From Gammaproteobacteria bacterium (lineage in GTDB: Bacteria > Pseudomonadota > Gammaproteobacteria > Steroidobacterales > Woeseiaceae): 64,000 nucleotides of DNA. The DNA lies in contig JAOTYE010000014.1 of assembly GCA_029862045.1 (NCBI GenBank), forward strand, positions 1-64,000. The letters are read 5' to 3'. How positions within the stretch are numbered: the stretch's first letter is position 1; each line of letters begins with the position of its first letter. The position numbers and the translations under genes are program-made. Below are positions 22,534 through 31,608 of this stretch, piece after piece. The notes beneath the pieces are model-generated. The model saw nothing but the letters and a program-made list of their open reading frames with translations. It was not told the DNA's origin and ran no database searches.

Positions 22534-22556
22534 GCCACACCGGAAAGCCGGGTGGC
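22534..22556 (+). promoter_or_regulatory. Candidate S6:S18 autoregulatory hairpin in the rpsF leader
   Basis: GCCAC (22534-22538) pairs with GTGGC (22552-22556), then CCGG pairs with CCGG across an AAAG loop, leaving A22539 bulged. The segment CACCGG matches the core of the published S6:S18 binding motif in leaders of S6 operons. It lies 70 nt before the rpsF start. Confidence 0.6.
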
Positions 22557-22625
22557 TGTAATCCGTAAGGGTACTTTGCTTTTGCACCAGAGTATCCGGC
22601 GGGATTTCAACCAAAAGGGAAAACA

Positions 22626-23240
22626 ATGAGACACTACGAAATCGTGTTTCTGGTCCATCCAGACCAGAGCGAGCAGGTACCTGCCATGGTGGAACGCTAC
22701 CAAGGCATTGTTACCGCTTCCGGCGGTGCGGTTCATCGCACCGAAGACTGGGGTCGCCGTCAGCTGGCCCATCCGATCAACAAGGTTCACAAGGCGCACT
22801 ACGTTCTATTCAACGTCGAGTGCGGACAGGCCGTTCTTGACGAGATCAAGGGCGCGTTTCGCTTCAATGATGCGGTCTTGCGCCACCTTGTGATTGCGCG
22901 CAAGGAAGCCATCGCCGAGGCGTCACCGATGGCTGTCGCGGTTGCCGAAGAAAAGGCCAAGGAAAAGGAAGCGCAGCAGCGTCGCGAGTCGAAGGCAGTC
23001 GCTGAGGCGGCAATGCGGAAAGACAAAGTTGATGCCGCCGATGCGGGCGATACAGACGAAATGGTTGACGGGCCTGCAGAGGCTGAAGCTGCAGCAGAAC
23101 CGGTCGCAGCTGAAAAAGCAGCAGAACCGGCCCCGGCCGAAGAAGTTAAGGAGCCAGTTCCGGTTGATGATGCCGATGCCGGCAATGTAGACGATAGCGG
23201 TGAAGACGTGGCTCTCGAGCCCGTTGAAAAGAGCGCCTGA
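22626..23240 (+). CDS. rpsF: 30S ribosomal protein bS6 with long acidic C-terminal extension
   Basis: The core (residues 1-100) is ordinary bS6: [20 protein letters not shown], the [20 protein letters not shown] block and [13 protein letters not shown]. The protein continues to 204 aa, whereas the family is usually 95-135 aa. The extra 100 residues are low-complexity Ala/Glu/Asp/Pro, with repeats of [17 protein letters not shown] type. AAGGG precedes the ATG. It heads the operon rpsF-rpsR-membrane protein-rplI. Confidence 0.96.
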   Translation: MRHYEIVFLVHPDQSEQVPAMVERYQGIVTASGGAVHRTEDWGRRQLAHPINKVHKAHYVLFNVECGQAVLDEIKGAFRFNDAVLRHLVIARKEAIAEASPMAVAVAEEKAKEKEAQQRRESKAVAEAAMRKDKVDAADAGDTDEMVDGPAEAEAAAEPVAAEKAAEPAPAEEVKEPVPVDDADAGNVDDSGEDVALEPVEKSA

Positions 23241-23251
23241 GGAGAACTGAT

Positions 23252-23476
23252 ATGAGTAGATATTCGCGCAGGCGTAAGTATTGCCGGTTTACTGCCGAAG
23301 GCATTGAGGAGATCGATTACAAGGATCTCAACTTGCTCAAGGCCTATGTTACTGAGACGGGCAAGATCGTTCCGAGTCGGATTACGGGTACGAAATCGCA
23401 CTACCAGCGTCAGCTGGCGACAGCGGTCAAGCGCGCTCGGTATCTGGCATTGTTGCCCTATACGGATCGGCACTAA
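23252..23476 (+). CDS. rpsR: 30S ribosomal protein bS18
   Basis: The 74 aa product has the bS18 pattern: [40 protein letters not shown] and [13 protein letters not shown]. bS18 forms a heterodimer with bS6 in the 30S platform. It begins 11 nt after rpsF with a GGAG ribosome binding site. Confidence 0.98.
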   Translation: MSRYSRRRKYCRFTAEGIEEIDYKDLNLLKAYVTETGKIVPSRITGTKSHYQRQLATAVKRARYLALLPYTDRH

Positions 23477-23497
23477 GTCGATTCCTGAGAATTACTA

Positions 23498-24385
23498 GTG
23501 CAAGCGCTGGCCGCGTGGTTGGTTGCCCGGCCGCAAAATGCCGTACTCGCACTGGCGGCAACGTTGTTGTTGCCGGTGTTGCAGGTAATCAGCGGCATCA
23601 TCATGGTACTGCTGGTGCTTGCGCAAGGCGCTCGTCTGGCGGTAATTGAAGGTGTAATCGCGGCCGCGTTGCTGGCGTCGATTGCCCTGGTTGCGGGCGT
23701 GCCGGTTCCGCAGATATTCGGCAGCGTTTTGACCACGTGGGTGCCTGCCGTGATGCTTGCTGGCGTGTTGCAGGTGACGCGGTCACTGACGCTGACGCTG
23801 CAGGTGTCGGTGCTTGTGGCGGCGCTGATGATGCTCGGGTTTCACGTCGTCGTTAGTGACATAGTGGCGTTTTGGGAGCCGGTCACGACGTACATGTTGG
23901 AATGGGCTCGTGAGAGTAAGCTGCATGAGCAGGCGCAACTCATGGAGTCGGATCCGGCGATGACGGCGAACATGGTGACGATCGCTATGTTGCTGTCGAG
24001 CTGGATGTTGTACGTGTTGTACTTGTTGTTTGGATACCGTGTCTTTACACAGGTGTCGGATGAAACCGGAAAATATGGCCGGTTTTGTGATTTGAATTTT
24101 GGTCGCGTGCTTGCGTTGATAATGGCTCTTGCGTCGTTGTCGGCCGTTGCAAGCGGGGTGACCGTGTTACAAAACATTGCGTTTGTGTTGTTCGCGGTGT
24201 TCTGGATACAGGGACTTGCTGTCGTGCATTGGATGCATACGGAAGGACAGTTGCCGCTATTTGTGGTGATCGTTACGTATGTGTTGTTGCCGATCTTGCA
24301 TGTGTTCCTGATTTTGGCGTTGGCGGTTTTAGGATATACGGACGCATGGTTTGGATACCGCCGCCGCGCAGCAAGACAACAATAG
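23498..24385 (+). CDS. YybS/DUF2232-like polytopic membrane protein
   Basis: The 295 aa protein has about eight hydrophobic helices (for example LALAATLLLPVLQVISGIIM and FVVIVTYVLLPILHVFLILA) and a polar loop at about 125-150. A membrane protein at this spot between rpsR and rplI is also known from Pseudomonas and relatives, where it is assigned to DUF2232/YybS. Function unknown. The start is GTG at 23498, with a weak ribosome binding site; cotranscription with the ribosomal genes is likely. Confidence 0.75.
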   Translation: MQALAAWLVARPQNAVLALAATLLLPVLQVISGIIMVLLVLAQGARLAVIEGVIAAALLASIALVAGVPVPQIFGSVLTTWVPAVMLAGVLQVTRSLTLTLQVSVLVAALMMLGFHVVVSDIVAFWEPVTTYMLEWARESKLHEQAQLMESDPAMTANMVTIAMLLSSWMLYVLYLLFGYRVFTQVSDETGKYGRFCDLNFGRVLALIMALASLSAVASGVTVLQNIAFVLFAVFWIQGLAVVHWMHTEGQLPLFVVIVTYVLLPILHVFLILALAVLGYTDAWFGYRRRAARQQ

Positions 24386-24400
24386 AGTTAAGGATTTGAA

Positions 24401-24850
24401 ATGAATGTCATTCTTTTGGACAACGTCGAAAACCTCGGCAGTATCGGTGACCTCGTCAAGGTCAAGCCTGGTTACGGCCGGAATTTTCTGATTCCGCATG
24501 GCAAGGCGGCGCTCGCAACGCCTGAGAACATGAAGGCGATCGAGGCTCGTCGCGCCGAGCTCGAATCAGCTGCGGCCGGAGAAATGGCGGCAGCAAAATC
24601 TCGCTTCGAAGCGATCAATGGTACGGAACTCGTAATTACCGCGAACGCCGGTACCGAGGACAAGTTGTTCGGCTCAGTGGGTCCGATCGATATCGTTGAC
24701 GCATTCGAGAAGATCCAGATTCAGGTTGAGCGTAGCGAGGTACGCATGCCGGACGGTCCGATTCACGAACTGGGTGAGTTTCCGGTCGGTGTTCACCTGC
24801 ATAGTGAAATCAACGCAGAAATTGTCGTACGAGTCGTCACGGCTGAGTGA
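24401..24850 (+). CDS. rplI: 50S ribosomal protein bL9
   Basis: The 149 aa product has the standard N-domain signature GDLVKVKPGYGRNFLIPHGKA (broken here as GDLVKVKPGYGRN then FLIPHGKA), a long connecting helix and the C-domain (ANAGTEDKLFGSVGPIDIVD). bL9 binds 23S rRNA near the L1 stalk base. It closes the S6/S18 operon. Confidence 0.98.
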   Translation: MNVILLDNVENLGSIGDLVKVKPGYGRNFLIPHGKAALATPENMKAIEARRAELESAAAGEMAAAKSRFEAINGTELVITANAGTEDKLFGSVGPIDIVDAFEKIQIQVERSEVRMPDGPIHELGEFPVGVHLHSEINAEIVVRVVTAE

Positions 24851-24933
24851 GCAGCAACCCATCCCTTTGCGCGCTGCGTTACCCCAACTGTGTTAACTTG
24901 TAGACGAGGAAAACCTGCCCGGAGAAGCTGAGA

Positions 24934-26331
24934 ATGGTTCGAGCATTGGATGACGGTGTCCCAACCGGAGGCGGTGAGCAGCGCCTGAAGGTGCCGCCGC
25001 ATTCGATCGAAGCCGAGCAGTCCCTGCTGGGCGGACTCATGCTCGATCACCAATCCTGGGACAAGATCGCCGATGTCGTTTCGGCGCAGGATTTTTACCG
25101 CAAAGATCATCGACTGATCTTCGCAGCCATCGCCGGCCTCGCCGATGAAGCTAATCCATGCGATGTCGTAACGGTCTCCGAGTTCCTCGACAATCGCGGT
25201 GAGCTAGAGCAGGCGGGCGGCCTAGAGTACCTGGCGTCTTTGGCAAACGAAACACCGGGTGCAGCCAATGCGCGCTCCTATGCAAAGATCCTGCGCGAGC
25301 GCTCGATGCTGCGCTTGTTGATAAGTGCGGGCAACGAAATCAGTGGTGCTGCGTTTGGCACCGATGGTCGCAGCGCTTCCGAAATCGTCGATGAAGCCGA
25401 ACGCCTCGTATTCGAGATCGCTGAGTCGGGATCTCGGGGACGCTCGGGCTTCAAGGCGCTGAAACAGATTCTGCCGGAGGCTGTCGATCGAATTGATGTT
25501 CTGCATCAGTCGGAAGGTGACATCACCGGTATTCCGACCGGCTACAACGAGTTCGACAAATTGACCGCAGGATTGCAACCCGGTGAATTGGTCGTCATCG
25601 CAGGCCGCCCGTCAATGGGCAAGACCACACTGGCTCTGAACATCGCCGAGAATGCAGCAATCGGTTCACAAGTGCCGACGGCGATTTTCTCGATGGAAAT
25701 GCCGTCACAGCAACTCGCGTTTCGCATGATTTCCTCGCTCGGCCGAGTGGACCAGACGCACCTGCGGACAGGCCGTTTTCCTGACGAGGACTGGTCGCGC
25801 ATCAACACTGCTGTGCAGTTGATGTCGGAGGCGCCAATTTTTATTGACGATTCCCCCGGCCTGTCGCCCACGGAAATTCGTGCGCGCTCTCGTCGTTTGC
25901 AACGGGAACACGGGCTCGGGCTGATCGTGGTCGATTACCTCCAGCTGATGGCGGTACCCGGCAGCAAGGAAAACCGTGCCACCGAGATCTCGGAAATTTC
26001 GCGTTCCCTCAAAGCGCTTGCGAAGGAGCTCTCGCTACCCGTTATCGCATTGTCGCAGCTCAATCGAAGTGTCGAGCAGCGAACGGACAAACGACCTGTT
26101 ATGTCCGATCTGCGTGAGTCCGGAGCGATCGAGCAAGACGCGGACCTGATCGTCTTTATCTACCGCGAAGAGGTTTACAACCAGGACACGCCGCGCAAAG
26201 GTATTGCCGATATCGCGATCGCCAAGCAACGCAACGGTCCCATCGGCGATTTCCCGCTGACCTTTGTCGGGCGCTACACGAAATTCGAGAACTGGGTGCC
26301 CGATTCATACGCGGAAGAGGCGTATCCGTGA
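24934..26331 (+). CDS. dnaB: Replicative DNA helicase DnaB
   Basis: A hexameric 5'-3' helicase, 465 aa. The N-terminal domain (LKVPPHSIEAEQSLLGGLML) is followed by a RecA-like core with Walker A GRPSMGKTT (about residue 224), Walker B VVDYLQLM, the SQLNRSVEQR segment and RESGAIEQDADL. There is no intein. It overlaps alr by 4 nt (GTGA), so the two are translationally coupled. Confidence 0.97.
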   Translation: MVRALDDGVPTGGGEQRLKVPPHSIEAEQSLLGGLMLDHQSWDKIADVVSAQDFYRKDHRLIFAAIAGLADEANPCDVVTVSEFLDNRGELEQAGGLEYLASLANETPGAANARSYAKILRERSMLRLLISAGNEISGAAFGTDGRSASEIVDEAERLVFEIAESGSRGRSGFKALKQILPEAVDRIDVLHQSEGDITGIPTGYNEFDKLTAGLQPGELVVIAGRPSMGKTTLALNIAENAAIGSQVPTAIFSMEMPSQQLAFRMISSLGRVDQTHLRTGRFPDEDWSRINTAVQLMSEAPIFIDDSPGLSPTEIRARSRRLQREHGLGLIVVDYLQLMAVPGSKENRATEISEISRSLKALAKELSLPVIALSQLNRSVEQRTDKRPVMSDLRESGAIEQDADLIVFIYREEVYNQDTPRKGIADIAIAKQRNGPIGDFPLTFVGRYTKFENWVPDSYAEEAYP

Positions 26332-27431
26332 CGTTTGGGGCGCGAGCACTAATCCGGCTCGGAGCGCTTCGACAAAACCTAAGTGTCATTCGTGCCACCG
26401 CTCCAGGCGCCAAAGTTATGGCAGTCATCAAGGCTAATGCCTACGGGCATGGCATGGTGACAGTGGCCAGGAATCTTGACGACGCCGATGCGTTTGCCGT
26501 AGCGCGCCTTCCCGAAGCCATAAGCCTGCATGAGGCAGGCATTGACAAGCCGATCGTCTTGTTGGCGGGTGTAATGACCTCAAGCGAACTCACCGAAGCG
26601 ATGCTGCGCAACCTTGAAATCGTTGTGCATTGCGCCGAACAAATCGAGCTGCTCGAAGCGGCAGGGACGGGCGGGGCCACGGTATGGCTGAAGTTCGATA
26701 CCGGAATGAACCGTCTTGGGTTTCCTCCTGAGAAAGCGGATACGCTGATCGACCGGCTGCGGGCTTGTAAAGCCGTCGGTGAGCTGCGCCTGATGTCGCA
26801 CCTTGCGAGCGCGGATGAGCCCGACAATGCGATGACCAAGTATCAATTCGAGCTATTTCAGTCCGTCGTCGACGGGTTTGACGGTGCAGTGAGCATCGCC
26901 AATACGCCCGGCACGTTAGGCTGGACGCAGATAACAGATGCGCAGAAGATTCTCGGATTCGAGGGTGAACACTGGATTCGACCTGGTTTGGCGCTGTTCG
27001 GAATCTCGCCATTCGCGGGGCGTAACGGAGCGGACCTGGGACTGTCACCGGTCATGCAGTTCGAAGCCCGACTCATCGCGGTCAAACCACTGCACGAGGG
27101 CGCTCGCGTCGGCTACAGAGGCCGGTATCAAAGCGAGGATGACAGTGTGCTTGGGATAATATCCGCCGGTTATGGGGACGGTTATACGCGGCACTTCAGA
27201 ACGGGTACGCCAGTATTGATTGACGGACGCCGCGTACCACTAATCGGCAATGTGTCTATGGACATGATCGCAGTCGATCTGGGCGCGGATGCCTGCGACA
27301 AAGTTGGCGACATTGTGACGCTCTGGGGTCCGGAGTTGCCGGTCGAAGAGGTTGCGCCGTGGGCCGATGCGATCCCGTACGAACTCGTCTGCGGCGTGAT
27401 GAACCGCGAAGCGTCAGAAATCATTGACTGA
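26328..27431 (+). CDS. alr: Alanine racemase
   Basis: A PLP-dependent enzyme that interconverts L- and D-alanine for peptidoglycan. The PLP lysine is in AVIKANAYGHG (about residue 35). VWLKFDTGMNRLGF, the catalytic-tyrosine region RVGYRGRYQSEDDSVLGII and GNVSMDMIAVDLG are intact. The 367 aa length is normal. The start is GTG at 26328, inside the end of dnaB. Confidence 0.96.
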   Translation: MTFGARALIRLGALRQNLSVIRATAPGAKVMAVIKANAYGHGMVTVARNLDDADAFAVARLPEAISLHEAGIDKPIVLLAGVMTSSELTEAMLRNLEIVVHCAEQIELLEAAGTGGATVWLKFDTGMNRLGFPPEKADTLIDRLRACKAVGELRLMSHLASADEPDNAMTKYQFELFQSVVDGFDGAVSIANTPGTLGWTQITDAQKILGFEGEHWIRPGLALFGISPFAGRNGADLGLSPVMQFEARLIAVKPLHEGARVGYRGRYQSEDDSVLGIISAGYGDGYTRHFRTGTPVLIDGRRVPLIGNVSMDMIAVDLGADACDKVGDIVTLWGPELPVEEVAPWADAIPYELVCGVMNREASEIID

Positions 27432-27435
27432 CTAT

Positions 27436-27485
27436 CGTAGGAGCCCGCCTACCCCTGGGGCACGTAGCCAGCGGGCGAGCTCCTG
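27436..27485. repeat. Imperfect inverted repeat of the TAGGAGC type after alr
   Basis: GTAGGAGCCCGCCTAC faces GTAGCCAGCGGGCGAGCTCC, whose reverse complement shares GGAGC, CGCC and CTAC. It fills the gap between the convergent alr and FHA genes and could end transcription or be a REP-like unit. A related sequence starts at 46078. Confidence 0.5.
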
Positions 27486-27496
27486 GAGAGTGTCGT

Positions 27497-28336
27497 TTAC
27501 GACGCGAAGAATCCCATCTTCACACCAGCCAGCTGCACGACGTCGTTGTCGGTCAGCTTCCTCGCCTGTGCACCAATCGGTTGGCCATTGACCAACGGAA
27601 AGTCGTCTTCTTTGCCGGATTCGACATGCACGATGTAATAGCCTTCGGCACGACGCGTTATCGCGGCGACCTGCACACCAGGCCGACCGAGTGTTGTTAG
27701 CGCTTTCGTGAGCTCGAGTTCGCGGCCGGCAAATGCACCGCTCAAAACCTGCAGCTTGGCCAGTGGTAACGCATTCGGTGCGGAACTCGGATCGATACCG
27801 GCATGTGTTTCGGAGTGCCTCATGGGTTCGGGTTTCTGCACGACGGGCTCGGCTTTCGGCTCGTCCATAAGAGGCCCGGCTTCTTCCGGGTCCAGCTTGA
27901 CGCCAGCGGCAGCTTCTTCCGGGTCCAACTTGACGGCGGCTGCAGCTTCATCCGCAGCCTGTTCCGCTTTGGCGAGTTGCTCGGCGTTCTGCTGACCGGC
28001 AGGAATGACCATAGTCTTCTCAAACTCGTCCTGCTCGGTTTCCGTTGTCTGCTGGTCCGAGAAGCGCAGCTGATGATGGCCAATCGTAATGACATCACCA
28101 TGCTGCAAGGCGTGCTTCTTGATCAGCTTGCCGTTGACGTAGGTTCCGTTGGTACTGTTCAAATCCTCCAAAAAGGAGTCATTGAGAATATTGATGATCA
28201 GGGAGTGGTGCCCACTGACGGCGGGGTTGTCGATGCGTACATCGTTATCGGGAAGGCGCCCGATCGTGTAGCGCTCCTTCGTCATGTTGTATTCAGCCAG
28301 AACCTGGTTGTCCAGGCTAAGAATTAACCGTGCCAT
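27497..28336 (-). CDS. Protein with two FHA-like domains
   Basis: The 279 aa cytoplasmic protein has an N-terminal FHA domain (about 1-95) with phosphothreonine-binding residues: GRLPDNDVRIDNPAVSGHHS and STNGTYVNGKLI. A linker holds a duplicated VKLDPEEA unit and Pro/Glu/Lys residues. A second, degenerate FHA-like fold lies at about 190-279 (LTTLGRPGVQVAAI, DFPLVNGQPIG, VVQLAGVKMGFF) and lacks the Arg/Ser/His set. It is the last gene of a minus-strand operon with a PP2C phosphatase and a Ser/Thr kinase. The likely role is a phosphoprotein reader for that kinase (inference). Confidence 0.85.
   Translation of the reverse strand: MARLILSLDNQVLAEYNMTKERYTIGRLPDNDVRIDNPAVSGHHSLIINILNDSFLEDLNSTNGTYVNGKLIKKHALQHGDVITIGHHQLRFSDQQTTETEQDEFEKTMVIPAGQQNAEQLAKAEQAADEAAAAVKLDPEEAAAGVKLDPEEAGPLMDEPKAEPVVQKPEPMRHSETHAGIDPSSAPNALPLAKLQVLSGAFAGRELELTKALTTLGRPGVQVAAITRRAEGYYIVHVESGKEDDFPLVNGQPIGAQARKLTDNDVVQLAGVKMGFFAS
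27879..27935 (-). repeat. 33 nt-period direct repeat in the FHA linker
   Basis: Two near-identical 24 nt copies (27879-27902 and 27912-27935, one mismatch) encode the duplicated VKLDPEEA unit of the linker between the two FHA domains. The period is a multiple of three, so changes in copy number would keep the frame. Confidence 0.85.
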
Positions 28337-28454
28337 GTCACCGTTCCCAGTGAGATAAAATCAACAAAACAGGGAGTCATTCGACACACGAAATAGCTAA
28401 CTGCCCGGCAGCCGCATCGCTCCAATATCCAACAATCTCCTAACCCCTGCACCC

Positions 28455-29282
28455 TTATGAGCGGAACAAGTTGGCAAGCTTGGCTAACAGGCCTTTCCTG
28501 GCCGCGAACGGACTAATGACCTGCGCCAACTGTACCGATATATTATCGCGTCCGCCCTGGTCATTTGCCAATTCAATCAATTGCTTACCAACGATATCAA
28601 GACTAGCATTAAAAGTACTGATAGTTAAGTGAATATCTTCATCTTCAACCATGTCCGGTAATCCGTCCGAGCACAGCAGGTAGATGTCACCCGGCAGCAC
28701 TTCATACTCGTGCACCTCAACCTCGACCGTAGGCTCCACGCCGAGCGCCCGGGTTACGTAATTTCGATTGGTCGAGCGCTGCGCTTCCTCGGCCGAGTAG
28801 AAGCCGCGATCGACGAGTTCCTGTAACAGCGAGTGGTCCAGGGTCATTTGGTCGAAGACGCCGCCACGAAGCCGATAGGCTCTCGAGTCGCCAACGTGGG
28901 CGATCGAGATCTTGTTGTCGTAGAACATGCTAGCGACGATGGTCGTGCCCATACCCTCGCAATGGGTCTGACTCTGAGCGGTTTGGAAGATGATCTTGTT
29001 GGCGCGATAAACTGCATCTCTGAGTACGATCGACTGCCGCATGAGACCGCTATGCGGGTCGACCTCGTCACGATTCTCGCGACCCGCGCCTTCGGTGGCG
29101 AGTTCTGAAACGATCTGAACAGCAATACCGCTGGCGACCTCGCCCGCGTTGTAGCCGCCCATGCCGTCGGCGAGCACCATTAGGCCGATATCCGGATCTG
29201 AGCCGATTGCGTCCTCGTTGTGATCACGGACACGTCCGGTGTCGGTGATTTCAGCGAAGTCTATTTTCCCCTTCAGGTTCAT
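28455..29282 (-). CDS. PP2C-family Ser/Thr protein phosphatase
   Basis: The 275 aa product carries all PP2C metal and catalytic motifs: RDHNEDAIG near residue 20, VLADGMGGYNAGEVAS, AHVGDSRAYRLRGG, LLCSDGLPDMV and GGRDNISVQL. It belongs to the Stp1-like soluble bacterial group. It lies between the kinase and FHA genes (29 nt and 118 nt gaps, all minus strand), so it most likely reverses phosphorylation by that kinase. Confidence 0.93.
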   Translation of the reverse strand: MNLKGKIDFAEITDTGRVRDHNEDAIGSDPDIGLMVLADGMGGYNAGEVASGIAVQIVSELATEGAGRENRDEVDPHSGLMRQSIVLRDAVYRANKIIFQTAQSQTHCEGMGTTIVASMFYDNKISIAHVGDSRAYRLRGGVFDQMTLDHSLLQELVDRGFYSAEEAQRSTNRNYVTRALGVEPTVEVEVHEYEVLPGDIYLLCSDGLPDMVEDEDIHLTISTFNASLDIVGKQLIELANDQGGRDNISVQLAQVISPFAARKGLLAKLANLFRS

Positions 29283-29311
29283 CTATGTGCTACCAATCTG
29301 CTTCTGTCAGC

Positions 29312-31402
29312 CTACGAATATCTGGCACAGTTGCGTAACGCGATCGCCATTTCGGCACCGCAGGAAAACCGGTCCTGAGGACGTTTGGCCAGTGCCTTGG
29401 CCAAAACGGTGTCCACACTGGGCGGTATTCCGGCTCTCCGCTGGGAAATGGGTGCCGGGTCGTCCGTGGTGATCTTCGTCATTAGCACCGCGATGTTCGT
29501 TGCCTTGAACGGTACTTCTCCAGCCAAAAGCTCGTACAGGGTAACACCAAGCGAAAACAAGTCCGAGTGGCCCGTGAGTTTCTCCGCGCCGAGCTGTTCG
29601 GGGGACATGTACATTGGCGTGCCAAGAACAATGCCCGTTTTCGTACTGTTGTTGTCGGTCATTCGTGCGACTCCAAAGTCCGTGATCTTAAGTGAGCCCT
29701 CTTTCGGGTTGTACATGAGGTTGGCGGGCTTGATGTCACGGTGGATGACGCCCTGATTATGAGCGTAGTCCAATGCGTCGGCTGTCGATGCACATAGTTC
29801 AAGGGCACGCTTGGGCGCCAGTAGCTTCGTCGGATCCGTGAATTTCTTCAGCGGAGTTCCCGGTACATATTCCATCGCAATATAGGCAAGGCCCTTATCC
29901 TCGCCGGCGTCGAACACGGTGATGATATTGGGGTGTGCCAGGCGTCCGGCGGATTCGGCCTCGCGATAAAAGCGCATTCTGGCTTCCTTGAGTTCCTCGT
30001 CCTCGAACTCCTTCTCGATCGCGATCACTTTTAATGCAACGGGCCGGTTGATACGCGGATCTTTGGCCAGGTAAACCGCACCCATCGCACCGCGCCCGAT
30101 TCGGCGCTCAATAACATATCGACCGAGACGCTGTGGACCAGCACTCGTGTCCTGACCGCTCGAGGTGCCGGCAAGAGGCGTGCCGTGCGTGCGCTTCATC
30201 CATTCGAGCACAGCTTCTGCGCGTTCTGGTTTCGCCTGGTCCTCAAAAGCGAGCGACAGTTTGTACATGACCGTGGCGACCGTCTCCGACGGTTGACAGC
30301 GTCGAAACTCGGCGAACGCAGGTTCCAGACGACCCGCCGCGAGAAAATCATTGCCTTTCTTGAATGCGTCCGTCAGCTCTTTCTTCTCATCGCCGGCCAG
30401 CCAGATACTCAGTAGTCCGGCACCGGCGAAAATCAGGATTGGCCTGCCAAGGTCAATTCGTACATGAAGCACGTACAAGAGCAGAGTCTCCAGCAACAGC
30501 AGCATGACAATCGCGGTTCCGGCGAGCACGACGATGTCCTTGCGAGAGCGGTCCGGCATGAATAAGACCGCGACGATGGCGAGCAGCGCAGGCGCGAGCC
30601 ATTGCATCGCTGCGACCCACGAGGGCGCGATAATCGTTCGATCCTGTTCCACATCGGCAAGCAGTGCTGCCGTCACCTCCGAAATCGTTACAAACTGACC
30701 CGACGGGAGCATCGCGGCCGCACCAACGAGCGCCGGTGATGAGTCTAGAAATATCGTGGCACCAACAAGCGATGACTTATCGGTCTTTTCGTTCAGGAGA
30801 TCGTCGACTTTGACGCGATCCAGTACCTCGTAGTTCGACACATAGATGGCGTCCTCTTCGCTCGACATGCGGTGACCTGTGCCGGCAACTTCGTTGTCAA
30901 AGGCGACTGCCAGCGGCAACGAAGGTGACATGACGCCATCATTGAGTTGCCACAATTCCGAGCGACGTAAGATACCATCGCTGTCAGTGCGAATTTCGAC
31001 GAAACCGTCGCGAGTGGCCAGGTCCGAAAAGCGATGTCGTGTCGGTGCATAAACTGGCACGTTGGCATTCATCGCAACAGCCCATCCCGGCAGATTCTCG
31101 CTGTCGGCGATTTCCGGCGGCTCCGTCATGATGATGCGCTTGACCTTGCTTTGGCCCAATACCGCCATGATTTGTCCATAGGTGTCGACGATGTCGTTCC
31201 TGTCCGTCTTGGAGGGGTCGATACTGATGATGACCGCGTTGTCCAGCGGCTTGTTTGGCAGGTACGACGCGAGTTGGTCGTACAGCACGCGATCGGCCGC
31301 CACGAACCACTGTGCCATTGGGCCATAGACAAGCAGCAACAGCACGCTGACAAAACTCAACGCGATCAGGCGGTTACGCTTTTGTTTTTGTTGCGATATC
31401 AA
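29312..31402 (-). CDS. Membrane Ser/Thr protein kinase with N-terminal CHASE2 sensor
   Basis: A 696 aa sensor kinase. An N-terminal span (about 12-30) leads to a periplasmic CHASE2 domain (about 30-245: DNAVIISIDPSKTDRNDIVD, GILRRSELWQLNDG), then three spans (about 262-330). A cytoplasmic helical linker follows, then a C-terminal kinase domain (about 428-695). Kinase motifs are complete: GRGAMGAVY, ALKVI, VIHRDIKPANLMYN, ITDFGVAR and GTPMYMSPEQLG. The start is TTG at 31402, with AAGGGA about 10 nt upstream. It is the first gene of the kinase-phosphatase-FHA operon. The signal sensed and the targets are unknown. Confidence 0.9.
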   Translation of the reverse strand: MISQQKQKRNRLIALSFVSVLLLLVYGPMAQWFVAADRVLYDQLASYLPNKPLDNAVIISIDPSKTDRNDIVDTYGQIMAVLGQSKVKRIIMTEPPEIADSENLPGWAVAMNANVPVYAPTRHRFSDLATRDGFVEIRTDSDGILRRSELWQLNDGVMSPSLPLAVAFDNEVAGTGHRMSSEEDAIYVSNYEVLDRVKVDDLLNEKTDKSSLVGATIFLDSSPALVGAAAMLPSGQFVTISEVTAALLADVEQDRTIIAPSWVAAMQWLAPALLAIVAVLFMPDRSRKDIVVLAGTAIVMLLLLETLLLYVLHVRIDLGRPILIFAGAGLLSIWLAGDEKKELTDAFKKGNDFLAAGRLEPAFAEFRRCQPSETVATVMYKLSLAFEDQAKPERAEAVLEWMKRTHGTPLAGTSSGQDTSAGPQRLGRYVIERRIGRGAMGAVYLAKDPRINRPVALKVIAIEKEFEDEELKEARMRFYREAESAGRLAHPNIITVFDAGEDKGLAYIAMEYVPGTPLKKFTDPTKLLAPKRALELCASTADALDYAHNQGVIHRDIKPANLMYNPKEGSLKITDFGVARMTDNNSTKTGIVLGTPMYMSPEQLGAEKLTGHSDLFSLGVTLYELLAGEVPFKATNIAVLMTKITTDDPAPISQRRAGIPPSVDTVLAKALAKRPQDRFSCGAEMAIALRNCARYS

Positions 31403-31608
31403 CGCAAATAAATCCCTTTTCGAGGCCGAAAGTATAGGAAAAGGCGTGCCTTGTTAATGAGATAGGGTTGGCATTTTTATGTAATAAACAGGCCTGAAAC
31501 CTTTGCTATCATTGGCGTTCGGGCCACCCGCAATGTGACGTAGGTCCGAAAAACCACCGTCACAATTATTCTCGCTCCTAAAAGATTAGAAAAATCAAAT
31601 AGTTATAG

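Noticed and set aside
31403..31608. Divergent gap between the kinase and radA genes
   Set aside because: I looked for promoter boxes, RNA structure and a small gene. Candidate -35/-10 pairs had wrong spacing and no frame was convincing, so nothing was annotated.
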